A stretch of DNA of 28,211 bases from UBA8516 sp035455245 (GTDB lineage: Archaea; Thermoproteota; Nitrososphaeria; Nitrososphaerales; Nitrosopumilaceae): positions 1-28,211 of the forward strand of contig DATIFN010000035.1 of assembly GCA_035455245.1 (NCBI GenBank), written 5' to 3'. The position numbers and the translations under genes are program-made. Below the pieces are notes generated by a model, which did not search any database, was not told where the DNA came from, and was given only the letters and a program-made list of their open reading frames with translations. Shown here one piece after another: positions 7,406-16,372 of this stretch. How positions within the stretch are numbered: position 1 is the first letter of the stretch; each line of letters begins with the position of its first letter.

Positions 7406-9910
7406 TTAATTAGACCCAAATTCTTTTCGAGTTCTTTCCAAGAAGTTTGAATAAATTCTCATTCTCTCAATTGTTTGTTCGAGTTTCATTTCTATTCCAG
7501 GAGTGGGATGTAGCTCAAAAAAACGTCTTATCTCTAGCTCTTTTTTACCATCGTAATTAGCAGATACCGTTCCTACAACTCTGTTTATTAGGGGACTTCC
7601 AATCCCAAATTTGCTTACTATCTGTTTCCAGTTCTTTTTTATCCAAGGCCAAACAAACTTTCTTCCATAAGGATTTGAAGATATTCTCATAATTGGCAAA
7701 TGGAGGTTTTGTGAGCGTACTTCTTTTGTTAAAACAAATTTTAATGTCTTCATAAGCAAACTTTCGTCCTGAAAAGACGCTAATGCACCAAGGAATCTCA
7801 ATTTTTCTTCCTGCATGGATGCCTTTCGGAACTGTTTTAGCAGAATTTCATATGTTTTGCAATCGCCAGCCCAGGCTACAAGTGAATAAACCACACTACG
7901 AAGATCTGGCTGGAGAGATTCTGGTTTTTTCAAAAACTCGCTAAATCGTTTCTTAGCTCCTTCAAGTATGTTTTCATCCCCTAACCTACCAAGTGAACCG
8001 ATCACAAGACTTCGGAGCAGTGCAGTTGTGTGTTTTTCTCCTGGTTTTTTGTCCCAACCAAGTCTGTCAAATAATTTTTGGAAATGTTCTCTGTTGTATT
8101 CTTTTATTTCGTCCCAAAAAACTTCCCCCGAAGTTACAAGATATAGAAAGTCTAGGTTTGCAGCTAGATCTGACAAGACAAGATAATCATCTTCATGAAG
8201 GTATGCTCTTGTAAAATCAAAAAAATTTTTCAATGAAGTTTGACCAGAAATACACAATGCAAAAGAATCATGTTGCAGCCCCCAACGGTCTGTGTTACTT
8301 AGGACTTTTTGTTCTATTAATTCCTTAAATTTCTCTTTTGTTTCATCCTCATATTTCACTCTATACATTCCCATTTGACCCGAGTTTATCTTAAACCAGT
8401 CATCATTCTCCAGGTTTATTGTCTGGGATTGTTTTGTCATTAGTTTGCGAGTAAGGTTGCTAGGAGTTTTGAGAGAAAGAGGAATAATCCACGTCCCTTT
8501 ACGAGATTTTCCATTGTTTTCTGCAAGATATCTTTTTTGTGTGAGCAATACTTTGGAGTCTTTCGTATCAACTTCAATTATTGGATATCCTACTTGCTTG
8601 ACCCAACTGTTCATCATTTTTCTTACTGGCTTTCGTGAAACTTTTTCTAATGAATTCCAGAGGTCTTCGGTTGTAGCGTTCCCATACATGTGTTTTTTAA
8701 GATAATTCTTCAATCCATTCCGAAAATCTTTCTCACCCAAAAAATTCTCAAGCATTCTAAGGACTGTGCCACCCTTGTTGTAGCTGATCTCATCAAAAAT
8801 TTCTCTAATCTCAGAAGGTTTGTTTACCTTAACATCGATTGGATGTGAAGTTTTTAATGCATCAAGATTCATCGCTCCTTTGGTTTCACCAATTAGGAAT
8901 TGATCCCACAGATCCCACTGAGGATAATAGTCATGAACCGCTTTTGTTGCCATAAAGGTGGCAAAGCTTTCATTAAGCCAAAGATCATTCCACCACTTCA
9001 TAGTAACAAGATTACCAAACCACTGGTGGGCAATTTCGTGTGATATTACCTCTGCAATATGTTGTTTTGTTTCAGTTGATGACGTCTTTGGATCATACAA
9101 AAGTATGGTTTCTCTAAATGTAATCGCGCCCCAATTTTCCATCGCGCCTGATGCAAAGTCAGGAACTGCAATCATATCAAGTTTTGGAAGAGGATAAGGA
9201 ATCTTAAAGTAATTTTCATACCACTTTAGGAATTGTTTTGTAAATTGCAATGATAGCTTGCCCAGGTTTTTTTTGCCCTTGGTGGTGACGATTCTTATCT
9301 TTGTTTTTCCAACTCTTCCTTGTAAGAACTCTAGTTCTCCCACCCCCAAATATAACAAATATGTAGACATTACGGGCGTACGACTAAACTTGTAAAGTGT
9401 TTTTTTACCAATCCTTTTTGTGGATAATACAGGCATATTAGAAATTGCGGTAAGATTCCTATCTACGGTTATTGAAACATCAAAAGTTGCCTTTGATTCA
9501 GGCTCATCCCAACATGGAAATGCACGTCTTGCGTCTGCAGCTTCAAACTGAGTAGATGCCATGAATTTTGTTTTTCCACGCCTATCTTTGTATTCGCTTT
9601 TATAGAATCCAACAAGTTTGTCATTTAAAATTCCAGCAAATTCAATTAGAAGGTCCACTTTACCTTTAATTTTTTCTGGTATGATTACTGTTAGTTCTTC
9701 ATTTTTTTCATCCAATTGTACTTTACCTTTGAAAGTTTGTCCTTTTATTTTGACAAAACAATTTTTTATTTTTAATTCAGCAGAGTTTAGTACAAATTTG
9801 TTTGTAGGGTTGCTAATTTGAATGGTTATCATTTCTTTGCCTAAGTAAGTGAAGTTTTTAAGATCTGGCTCAAACCAAATTTCATAATTTATAGGACAAT
9901 AAGATCTCAT
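7406..9910 (-). CDS. M1 family metallo-aminopeptidase (tricorn factor F2/F3-like)
   Basis: 834-aa zinc aminopeptidase of the gluzincin M1 family. Seen in order: an N-terminal beta-saddle domain starting RSYCPINYEIWFEPDL, the CWDEP segment, the substrate-binding GAMENWGAITF motif near residue 255, and the zinc site HEIAHQWF (His291, Glu292, His295) followed 18 residues later by the third ligand in WLNESFATFMA. The catalytic Tyr lies in SYNKGGTVLRML. A long all-helical C-terminal domain (from about residue 520) completes the ERAP/F3-like architecture. It removes N-terminal residues from peptides left by the proteasome; in archaea such proteins act as tricorn-interacting factors, although tricorn itself is not present here. 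No signal peptide, so cytoplasmic. ATG start, full length. Confidence 0.97.
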   Translation of the reverse strand: MRSYCPINYEIWFEPDLKNFTYLGKEMITIQISNPTNKFVLNSAELKIKNCFVKIKGQTFKGKVQLDEKNEELTVIIPEKIKGKVDLLIEFAGILNDKLVGFYKSEYKDRRGKTKFMASTQFEAADARRAFPCWDEPESKATFDVSITVDRNLTAISNMPVLSTKRIGKKTLYKFSRTPVMSTYLLYLGVGELEFLQGRVGKTKIRIVTTKGKKNLGKLSLQFTKQFLKWYENYFKIPYPLPKLDMIAVPDFASGAMENWGAITFRETILLYDPKTSSTETKQHIAEVISHEIAHQWFGNLVTMKWWNDLWLNESFATFMATKAVHDYYPQWDLWDQFLIGETKGAMNLDALKTSHPIDVKVNKPSEIREIFDEISYNKGGTVLRMLENFLGEKDFRNGLKNYLKKHMYGNATTEDLWNSLEKVSRKPVRKMMNSWVKQVGYPIIEVDTKDSKVLLTQKRYLAENNGKSRKGTWIIPLSLKTPSNLTRKLMTKQSQTINLENDDWFKINSGQMGMYRVKYEDETKEKFKELIEQKVLSNTDRWGLQHDSFALCISGQTSLKNFFDFTRAYLHEDDYLVLSDLAANLDFLYLVTSGEVFWDEIKEYNREHFQKLFDRLGWDKKPGEKHTTALLRSLVIGSLGRLGDENILEGAKKRFSEFLKKPESLQPDLRSVVYSLVAWAGDCKTYEILLKQFRKASMQEEKLRFLGALASFQDESLLMKTLKFVLTKEVRSQNLHLPIMRISSNPYGRKFVWPWIKKNWKQIVSKFGIGSPLINRVVGTVSANYDGKKELEIRRFFELHPTPGIEMKLEQTIERMRIYSNFLERTRKEFGSN

Positions 9911-10019
9911 GAAACTTTGATTATTTTGTTGGGTTAAGTAAGTCTATCGTATATACAGGTCCTATCATCATATCAGCCATTTTATGATTTCTATTATAAC
10001 CAAATAATTGGTATTTTTT

Positions 10020-10826
10020 CTATTTTAAATCCTCGACTTGTTTGTAAGGATCTTTTCTATGATCTTTGAATAGTGTTATGTGGTGATAAACCGCAAAGGT
10101 GAATATCGCGTAACACCAGAGAAAGAGCACGTCTACGAGATGACCTTGATAGTAAGAACCATTCAGGGTTGCAAGTAAATATCCTGTGTCCGCTACAGTT
10201 TCAATCACTATTGCTATACACATAAGAGACCAAAGAAAGTTTACTTTTCCTCCAAAAAACAACAACATTCCACACATAGCCGGAGCTAAAATAATAGCAT
10301 CGCCAATTGGATAAGATATTGCCACTGCAAAAGGAAATGGATCTGAAATATCGTTTTGGGAATATGTAATATATAAGGTAAAAATTAAGACTATGGCAGA
10401 CGTGAGTATAGCAAAGAAAAGTATTTTGTTATCGACCATTTCTTTCATCGGTTTAAGATAATATATCATAAATACAAACAAGAACGGATATCCCGCAAGC
10501 CAGAATGCATCAGCTATTGAAGGGAATAATTCTTCTCCCAAAGTGAGATTGTAATACAGTGAGATTCTTTCTGCGATGAACCACAAAATTGCAAAAATTG
10601 TAAATAGAAGCCATGCACTTCCATGTGATCCCTTTAGTCCAAATCTTTTTGATAAAATAACAGATACGATTATTAATGATATAGTCACCGGAAAATAAAG
10701 AATTAATGAAACTGTCGATGTAATGTCCTTCCCAATTAAATTTGCGATAACTAGTATAACAGCGATTGATGCAAGAGTAAGAAGAAGTATTTTTTTTATA
10801 AAAGACTCTTTTAGATCAACAGCCAA
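10020..10826 (-). CDS. Multi-spanning sensor-like membrane protein (268 aa)
   Basis: 268-aa protein with about eight membrane helices and almost no soluble part. Starts with TTG at 10826 (VDLKESFIKKILLLTLASIA). The segment FPSIADAFWLAGYPFLFVFM resembles the PSxADxFWLxGYP signature found in N-terminal membrane sensor regions of many bacterial GGDEF proteins and archaeal PAS kinases; this is from memory of that pattern. Here no output domain follows: the frame stops soon after the last helix with a short charged tail (KDHRKDPYKQVEDLK). It may signal through a partner, or the resemblance may reflect a different membrane role. No close operon partner. Confidence 0.75.
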   Translation of the reverse strand: MAVDLKESFIKKILLLTLASIAVILVIANLIGKDITSTVSLILYFPVTISLIIVSVILSKRFGLKGSHGSAWLLFTIFAILWFIAERISLYYNLTLGEELFPSIADAFWLAGYPFLFVFMIYYLKPMKEMVDNKILFFAILTSAIVLIFTLYITYSQNDISDPFPFAVAISYPIGDAIILAPAMCGMLLFFGGKVNFLWSLMCIAIVIETVADTGYLLATLNGSYYQGHLVDVLFLWCYAIFTFAVYHHITLFKDHRKDPYKQVEDLK

Positions 10827-10901
10827 TACCTTTTGTCGTAATGTTGCTGACTAATAAATATTGGATTTAATTTTATTAACTACAAGAGATTAGATCGAAT
10901 A

Positions 10902-11201
10902 TTACTTACTAATTACAGTCAAAAATTGTTGAATTGGTTCTGGACTTGAATATTCATCTAAATGTTTGTGAATTGATTTGATAATATTTAGAGAAGCTTG
11001 GCCGTACAAATTTTCTAGTACTTGTTTTAGATATTCTGGATGATCAAGACAATCAGGTAAGAAGCATTCGAATTCTGAATATAATGCACGCTCGACCTCA
11101 TTGAGCACAGGTTTTCCAATTTGAAGCAAAGCTTCTTCTACACAAATAGTTACTAGGGCTTTTTTTATTTGACTATCAGTTGCCTCAAACACTATTTCCA
11201 T
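10902..11201 (-). CDS. NitrOD5-like helical protein (99 aa)
   Basis: 99-aa soluble helical protein from an ATG at 11201. The layout of an N-terminal helix (IKKALVTICVEEALLQIGKPVLNEVERALY), a short CFLPDCLDHPEYLKQVLENLYG segment and a last helix (IIKSIHKHLDEYS) fits the NitrOD5 output domain described from Nitrosopumilus-type genomes: a conserved F/Y-x-C...DHPEYL..VL..lfG pattern in the middle. That family is found alone or behind sensory domains; its effect is not known. Encoded 76 bases upstream of the membrane sensor-like gene, in the same direction, which would be an attractive sensor-output pair, but this is inference. Confidence 0.65.
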   Translation of the reverse strand: MEIVFEATDSQIKKALVTICVEEALLQIGKPVLNEVERALYSEFECFLPDCLDHPEYLKQVLENLYGQASLNIIKSIHKHLDEYSSPEPIQQFLTVISK

Positions 11202-11280
11202 ATATGGTAATCAGAGTATAAGTAATAGTTTGTAACATTTGGGACTTACCTCATCTCATTAGTCATTCTAAAACACCAAT

Positions 11281-11727
11281 TTATTCAATTTTTAACCTTA
11301 TTATTAGTAAATTTACCGTTATTTTTGACCTGTTATCCATAGTATTTGTTAAATAACAAAACAAGATAATTTTCCTGTCCTTTCCGTCTATTTCTAGACG
11401 AGTTTCTATTGGTATTTCTTGAAATTCAGGATTGGGTCCAAGCATCATTTTTGAAATGAACTCTCTAAGGGATAAATCAAGAATAGTTCCTTTAATTTTG
11501 TATTCCATACCGTTTACCAAATATACTCCTCCTCTAGTAGTTGGTTTGTTAACTGGCATCAGAGATTTAGTAATAACAACGTCCCTTAAGTGATATATTT
11601 TATCTTGATAGTAAAGACGATATTCTCGTGTTACTGAATCTTGTAGTTGTGATAGAACTTTTTCCTCCAGATTCATCATTTGATATACGAATGATTTGTT
11701 TAATTGAATGTTACTTCTTCTAAACAA
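11281..11727 (-). CDS. Unknown protein (148 aa)
   Basis: 148-aa soluble protein, mainly beta-rich in its second half (GGVYLVNGMEYKIKGTILDL; RKIILFCYLTN; ITVNLLIIRLKIE). The frame begins with TTG at 11727; an ATG pair around 11679 (MMNLEEKVLSQLQDS) is a more usual start and gives 132 aa. No cysteine motif, signal or membrane helix. No family recognised. It lies 79 bases upstream of the NitrOD5-like gene. Confidence 0.55.
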   Translation of the reverse strand: MFRRSNIQLNKSFVYQMMNLEEKVLSQLQDSVTREYRLYYQDKIYHLRDVVITKSLMPVNKPTTRGGVYLVNGMEYKIKGTILDLSLREFISKMMLGPNPEFQEIPIETRLEIDGKDRKIILFCYLTNTMDNRSKITVNLLIIRLKIE

Positions 11728-11803
11728 TTATTGAATTTTCATCATTCTATAAGCTAATGAATTTAAGATTAATACATAGATTGGATGGAACAAAACTAGA
11801 CAA

Positions 11804-13018
11804 TTACGTCTTTGACAAATTTTCCTTTTTGTAACTTGATTTTAGCCACAGGGGTGTAATTATCGTAGTTACTGCAACCATTATCACTATAGTAGAATAG
11901 ACGTTTGATGTAAGAACCCCTGATGTCACTCCAATTCCTGCTACAATCAATCCAACTTCTCCTCGTGAGATCATTCCTATTCCCACTTGCATTGATTTTC
12001 GTCTATCCTTAAGAAACAGCATAGCTGGTAGTCCACAACCAAAGAATTTTGTGGTAACAGCGATTGCTATGATAATGCCACTTAACATCAAGACCTCGTT
12101 ATTAATTCCTCTAAAATCAACTTGTGCTCCAATAAAGGCAAAAAATAATGGTGCAAAGATTACACCCAATTTACCGATATAAAGTTCAATTTTCTCAAGT
12201 GCTTTACTTGAGGACAAGGCCATTCCCACTGCAAATGCCCCAACAATTGGAGACAATCCAATTATGCCTGCCAGTGCTGCAGCGCCAAAAAATAATGCAG
12301 TTGCTATTGCTTCTATACTTCCTTCTGCCTTCCACATTTTTCTTGCAACTATTCTTGGAATTATCATCAATGAGCCAACCAGTAGTAATGCAAAGAAACC
12401 AAGTACCTGCAATATTACAAGTATTATGTGAACCGGGTCAATCTGGGCAATATCACCCGTTGCACTACCAAGAGAACTAACTACAGATAATACTGCAATA
12501 GCTAGTATGTCGTCTATTATTGCAGCTCCAATAATTAATCGTGCTTCTGGGGTTTGTAGTTTGCCAAATTCTCGTAAAACCTGAACTGAGACTGCAATAC
12601 TTGTGGCTGTAAGGGCAGTAGCAATAAGCATGGATTGGTAAGCTCCAAATCCAAAAAATCCAAAAACGAAAAACCCCACAAAAAATGGCGCAATCACACC
12701 AAATGTTGCAACTACAAAGGATGCTTTGCCACCACGAAGAAATTCTTTTGGAGTAACCTCAAGTCCAGCGATGAAAAGAATCACGATTGCACCGATTTCA
12801 CCTAGTACCCGTAGTTCACCATCTATCCTTACCAGAGGTTGACCATCAATTAGAAAAAGCGAACCTAGTGCAAACGGACCCACTATCATACCTGCTAGAA
12901 GTTCCCCTAAAACGATTGGAAGTTTTAATCTGTGAAAAAGTTCTGCCATTAGCTTGGCCGCAAAAAGCAAAATTCCTACGCCAATAATTGTTTGAATAAA
13001 ATGTGATTCGATTGCCAA
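11804..13018 (-). CDS. CPA2-family cation/proton antiporter
   Basis: 404-aa integral membrane protein with about 12 helices, the normal size of a NapA/KefB-type transporter without C-terminal regulatory domains. Family marks are GELLAGMIVGP (residues 38-48), the FIAGLEV segment (82-88), TATSIAVS (137-144) in the first discontinuous helix and IIGAAIIDDILAIAV with the Asp169-Asp170 pair that binds ion and proton in electrogenic members. It should exchange Na+ (or K+) for H+ across the cytoplasmic membrane; ion choice cannot be told from sequence. Start is TTG at 13018. It is divergent from the adenylate cyclase gene, with 147 bases between their starts. Confidence 0.92.
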   Translation of the reverse strand: MAIESHFIQTIIGVGILLFAAKLMAELFHRLKLPIVLGELLAGMIVGPFALGSLFLIDGQPLVRIDGELRVLGEIGAIVILFIAGLEVTPKEFLRGGKASFVVATFGVIAPFFVGFFVFGFFGFGAYQSMLIATALTATSIAVSVQVLREFGKLQTPEARLIIGAAIIDDILAIAVLSVVSSLGSATGDIAQIDPVHIILVILQVLGFFALLLVGSLMIIPRIVARKMWKAEGSIEAIATALFFGAAALAGIIGLSPIVGAFAVGMALSSSKALEKIELYIGKLGVIFAPLFFAFIGAQVDFRGINNEVLMLSGIIIAIAVTTKFFGCGLPAMLFLKDRRKSMQVGIGMISRGEVGLIVAGIGVTSGVLTSNVYSTIVIMVAVTTIITPLWLKSSYKKENLSKT

Positions 13019-13165
13019 TGAGACGTCACATAATCAAAAGGATAAGATACCCAATATAAAGTGGGTCAAAGATAAAAAACCAGATGGATAATTTGTCTAT
13101 CAAGTTCATCTCGATAGTGATAAGTAGAATAACATTAAAGTAAGTATGGGAGTTCAGCAACTTTA

Positions 13166-14908
13166 TTGCCAAATAGGCTTTCATTTAGTTTAGATAAAAA
13201 ACTAATTTCATTAGTGATGATAGTATCAGCTATTACTCTTGTCACCATCGCCGTGTTAACCTATAACTTTGCACAAAATACTCTCAAAGAAGGAGTAGAA
13301 AATCAATTAACCGGTGAATCAACGATAAGAGGCGAAGCGGTAAGAACTTTATTTTATACCAGAATCAAGGACATACAAATCTTGGCTACCGCACCCATGG
13401 TACACAATTTAGTCAACGAATTAAACAACTTACAGGATGATCCTAATTTTAATTCAAAAATTAAAGAAAAAAAACGTGATTTTTTTACCGAGGTCAAAGC
13501 ATTTCGCGAATTGGTTGGATATTCAATTGGTCTGGCTGATGTAAAAATTGTTGGAATTAATGGAACTGTTTACTTTTCTTTGGGAAGGATTGAAAATCCT
13601 GATTTTTCAAAAGATCCTCGGTTTGTTCATGGACTAACTCAGCCTCTTGTTGAGGTAGAACCAACTTTTCAAGGAGGACGTCAACTAGTTGTAGTCACAC
13701 CTATTTTTGGAACAGAGGGGAAGGAGCCAATTGGAGTTTTAATTGCTGACACCAGCACGGTAGAACTTGATAAGATTCTGTTGACCAGAAGCGGATTAGG
13801 CAACACAGGCGAGGTCTATCTTGTCAACGAAGATCATCTGATGATTTCGGAATCACGGTTTGTAAAAGATGCTGCATTTCATCAAGAAATAGACACACTC
13901 CCCGTTACAACATGTTTTGAACTAGGTGATAGCATGGGCGGGTTGTACAAAGATTACCGAGGAGTTTCAATCTATGGTTTTTCCTATTGTGCAAAAGATC
14001 TGGGATTTGTTTTGCTTGCAGAAAAGGATGAATCTGAAACATTTGAACCTGTTTTAAGTCTTCAAAACAAAATCCTTCTCGCGGGAGTTGTGATAATAAT
14101 TGTGATGATAATTCTTGCTTATGTATTATCAAAGCGCCTTTCTAGGCCAATAATCAAGCTACGTAATGCAGCAAACGAAATAGCGAACGGGAACTTTGGT
14201 ATTAGGACCAACATAAAGAGAGATGATGAGATAGGTCAGCTATCTCTATCTTTTGATGCAATGGCAAAAAAGATACAAGAATCATTAATCGCCATTAGGC
14301 TAAGAGAAGACATCATAAAACAACAACAAGATGTACTGTTACAATTTTCTGATCAAAGTGAAAATTATTTTGTTTGTTTTCTTGATGTCATAGGATCTAC
14401 AAAGTTGACTGCTAATTTGACTGACTTGGAATCAAGTAAATTCTATAGCATATTTCTTAATTCCATGGCCATCTGGATTGGTGATCATGGGGGCATTGTT
14501 GTAAAAAATATTGGGGATGCATTATTGTTTTACTTCCCAAAAACCAACACGCAAGAAAAACGGGCCATTCAAAATGCATTAGAAGGTTGTTTGAAAATTG
14601 GTGAGCTTAATACACACATCAGCAAAAAAATGCAACAAGAAGGACTTCCCGCATTTGATTATAGAATCAGTGCAACATATGGTTCTGTAAGAGTCGCAAA
14701 AATTGCCACCTCTGCGATTGATGACATTTTTGGTTCCACAGTAAACAAGTGCGCAAAAATTAATCGATTCGCACCTCCAAATGGGGTCGTAATAGATCAA
14801 GCATTGTATGAGATCGTAAAATCTTATGATTCATACAATTACAAATTAGTAAATGACAAATTAGGCGCACAAGAATATGGCGCAGTGTATCAGGTAATAA
14901 GAAAATAA
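13166..14908 (+). CDS. dCache-HAMP class III adenylate cyclase
   Basis: 580-aa receptor-type cyclase. TTG start (PNRLSFSLDKKL). One membrane helix at about 13-35, an extracytoplasmic dCache sensor domain to about residue 295 (GEVYLVNEDHLMISESRF; FSYCAKDLGFVLLAEKDE), a second helix near 300-322, a HAMP linker (SKRLSRPIIKLRNAANEIA...) and a class III catalytic domain from about 395. Metal-binding aspartates are Asp407 (FLDVIGSTKLT) and Asp451 (KNIGDALLFYF). Lys447 and Asp520 (DIFGSTVNK) match the pair that selects ATP. Asn527 is kept, but the usual transition-state Arg four residues later is Lys531. It should make cAMP in response to a small external ligand. The PAC2 gene follows after 48 bases. 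Confidence 0.9.
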   Translation: MPNRLSFSLDKKLISLVMIVSAITLVTIAVLTYNFAQNTLKEGVENQLTGESTIRGEAVRTLFYTRIKDIQILATAPMVHNLVNELNNLQDDPNFNSKIKEKKRDFFTEVKAFRELVGYSIGLADVKIVGINGTVYFSLGRIENPDFSKDPRFVHGLTQPLVEVEPTFQGGRQLVVVTPIFGTEGKEPIGVLIADTSTVELDKILLTRSGLGNTGEVYLVNEDHLMISESRFVKDAAFHQEIDTLPVTTCFELGDSMGGLYKDYRGVSIYGFSYCAKDLGFVLLAEKDESETFEPVLSLQNKILLAGVVIIIVMIILAYVLSKRLSRPIIKLRNAANEIANGNFGIRTNIKRDDEIGQLSLSFDAMAKKIQESLIAIRLREDIIKQQQDVLLQFSDQSENYFVCFLDVIGSTKLTANLTDLESSKFYSIFLNSMAIWIGDHGGIVVKNIGDALLFYFPKTNTQEKRAIQNALEGCLKIGELNTHISKKMQQEGLPAFDYRISATYGSVRVAKIATSAIDDIFGSTVNKCAKINRFAPPNGVVIDQALYEIVKSYDSYNYKLVNDKLGAQEYGAVYQVIRK

Positions 14909-14956
14909 TCCAGCACATACACGAACTATTAATTACATGGAGCACAAAAGCTGGCC

Positions 14957-15637
14957 ATGGAGTTTGTAAAGGTGGAGGACCCAGACATTAAAAAACCAAT
15001 AGTAATCGCGGCCATGCAAGATATGGGAAACGTAGGCAGTACAGCAATTGATCTTATTAATGATAATATGAATACACGACTATTTCGGTATGTCTCATCA
15101 TCATATCCACCATATGTTGTAGATAAGGGAGGTTACATCGACTACTATCAAGAGAAATGGGAGTACAGGTATGGAAAAGATCTAATAGTCTTTGGCGGAG
15201 GCAGAGGACAACCAGAAAATAAGGAGGATCTTTACCAATTATGTCAAGATGTCATTAATGTTGCCAAAAAATATGGCGTCAGACTAATCTACACTCTTGG
15301 CGCGTTTCATACAAACCATACTCTGGGCAAAAATCCAAGAACATTTGTCACAACAACCTCTCATGAACTAACCGCCCAAGTTAGCAAACTTGGTGTCGAT
15401 TTAACTCCGCAGCAGTCCTTGATAACTGGGTTTAACGGTTTGATTTTAGGATTTGCAAAATCAAATGACATACAAGGCATCGGATTATATGGTGAGATAA
15501 ATGATCCGCAGATACCTCAATATCGTGCCGTAAAGAGTGTGCTGCAAACTTTGGAGAAATTAACGTATCAAAAGTTTGGAAGTTTTGATGACCTGGATGT
15601 AATGGCAGATGCTGTAGACAACGAAGTACGAAAGTAA
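14957..15637 (+). CDS. PAC2 family protein
   Basis: 226-aa soluble protein of the PAC2 family (COG2047-like), the archaeal relatives of proteasome assembly chaperone 2. Seen are MQDMGNVGSTAIDLINDNM near the start, the DLIVFGGGRGQPENK segment, a YGVRLIYTLGAF strand-turn, and TGFNGLILGFAKSNDIQGIGLYGE in the second half. Family members have an alpha/beta fold like a nucleoside phosphorylase; some archaeal ones bind or help assemble proteasome subunits, others are uncharacterised. ATG start at 14957, with normal length. It follows the cyclase gene by 48 bases on the same strand; whether they are co-transcribed is unclear. Confidence 0.9.
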   Translation: MEFVKVEDPDIKKPIVIAAMQDMGNVGSTAIDLINDNMNTRLFRYVSSSYPPYVVDKGGYIDYYQEKWEYRYGKDLIVFGGGRGQPENKEDLYQLCQDVINVAKKYGVRLIYTLGAFHTNHTLGKNPRTFVTTTSHELTAQVSKLGVDLTPQQSLITGFNGLILGFAKSNDIQGIGLYGEINDPQIPQYRAVKSVLQTLEKLTYQKFGSFDDLDVMADAVDNEVRK

Positions 15638-15657
15638 AAGAATAATTCCTACGCGGA

Positions 15658-15668
15658 TTTTATATATA
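15658..15668 (+). promoter_or_regulatory. TATA box for the C2H2-like mini gene
   Basis: TTTTATATATA is a near-ideal archaeal TATA box. Its centre (about 15664) predicts transcription start near 15690, which coincides with the ATG at 15688 or 15694 and argues against the in-frame ATG at 15673. Confidence 0.6.
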
Positions 15669-15687
15669 AAAAATGTTTAATGATAGT

Positions 15688-15810
15688 ATGAGCATGACAG
15701 CATGGAAATGTTACACATGTAATTTGACTTTCATCCGGGAAGCACATGCTGTTATACATAAGGATCTTTCAAAACACAATGCTCAACCAATACAGATAGC
15801 ATCTTCTTAG
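15688..15810 (+). CDS. C2H2-like zinc-finger mini protein (40 aa)
   Basis: 40-aa frame with a single zinc-finger-like unit: WKCYTCNLTFIREAHAVIHK followed by DLSKH, giving C-x2-C, then His residues spaced as in short C2H2 fingers. Start at 15688 or 15694 is set by the strong TATA box, which makes the mRNA leaderless; the frame is also open to an ATG at 15673 inside the promoter region. Small C2H2-type proteins of this kind occur widely in Thaumarchaeota; some may bind nucleic acid, but no role is established. It lies 50 bases after the PAC2 gene with its own promoter. Confidence 0.7.
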   Translation: MSMTAWKCYTCNLTFIREAHAVIHKDLSKHNAQPIQIASS

Positions 15811-15872
15811 AATTTGTCATTTAATTTTCTGTGTAACCTCTCAATGGCATTAAGAAATTATCTTACACTGCA

Positions 15873-16256
15873 TTAATTTATGAGATTGTTTCTGTCCACA
15901 GCTGCCTTTAGTTCTAGCAAGGCAGCTTTCGCTTCTATCTTCGCCTTTTGAATATCGAGTTTTAATTCAGCTCTTGCTTTGGCGATAGTTGCTTTTGTTG
16001 CTGCGTTTATCTCATCCATAGGAATTCCTTTTTGCACTGCTAATTTTGCATCCGCGTTGGCCTTTTTAATAGAGGAAATTAGTTCTGCTTTCGCTTTAGT
16101 TACAGCAGCCTTGTATTCCTTCATGATTAACTTCAAGTCCTTTTTTAGAATGAGTGGATCGTCTGTGCCTAAGGCAAGGGCAACGTGTGAACTTGAACTT
16201 GTAATACCAAGCAATAAAATCACAATAGAAATGCCAGATATTGCCCTTAGGTCCAT
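15873..16256 (-). CDS. Secreted Ala/Lys-rich helical protein (127 aa)
   Basis: 127-aa protein with a signal peptide (DLRAISGISIVILLLGITSS; cleavage probably near ALA-LG, residue 29) followed by about 95 residues of almost uninterrupted helix rich in Ala, Lys and Glu (KAAVTKAKAELISSIKKANA and similar repeats). There is no Cys and no enzymatic motif. The heptad-like KA..EL pattern suggests a coiled coil or apolipoprotein-like helix outside the cell. ATG start, with an excellent Shine-Dalgarno sequence upstream, unlike most genes here. Confidence 0.75.
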   Translation of the reverse strand: MDLRAISGISIVILLLGITSSSSHVALALGTDDPLILKKDLKLIMKEYKAAVTKAKAELISSIKKANADAKLAVQKGIPMDEINAATKATIAKARAELKLDIQKAKIEAKAALLELKAAVDRNNLIN

Positions 16257-16264
16257 GCTAAGAA

Positions 16265-16272
16265 TCCTCCTT
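16265..16272 (-). promoter_or_regulatory. Strong ribosome binding site
   Basis: Read on the minus strand this is AAGGAGGA, 8 bases before the ATG at 16256. A full Shine-Dalgarno is unusual in this window, where most genes look leaderless, so this gene must have a 5' leader and fixes the start at 16256. Confidence 0.75.
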
Positions 16273-16372
16273 GAACGTAATTAAAAAATATTGTGCAGAA
16301 TTACTATGTGAAATAATGTTATATTTGACAAGGGTTTTGACTAAATCATGGAAAAGTGGGTAGAGGTTGGCA

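Noticed and set aside
12148..12480. Plus-strand 110-aa ORF inside the antiporter gene
   Set aside because: Antisense shadow of membrane-helix codons.
13905..14132. Minus-strand ORF inside the cyclase gene
   Set aside because: Antisense shadow; the cyclase frame shows full domain structure.
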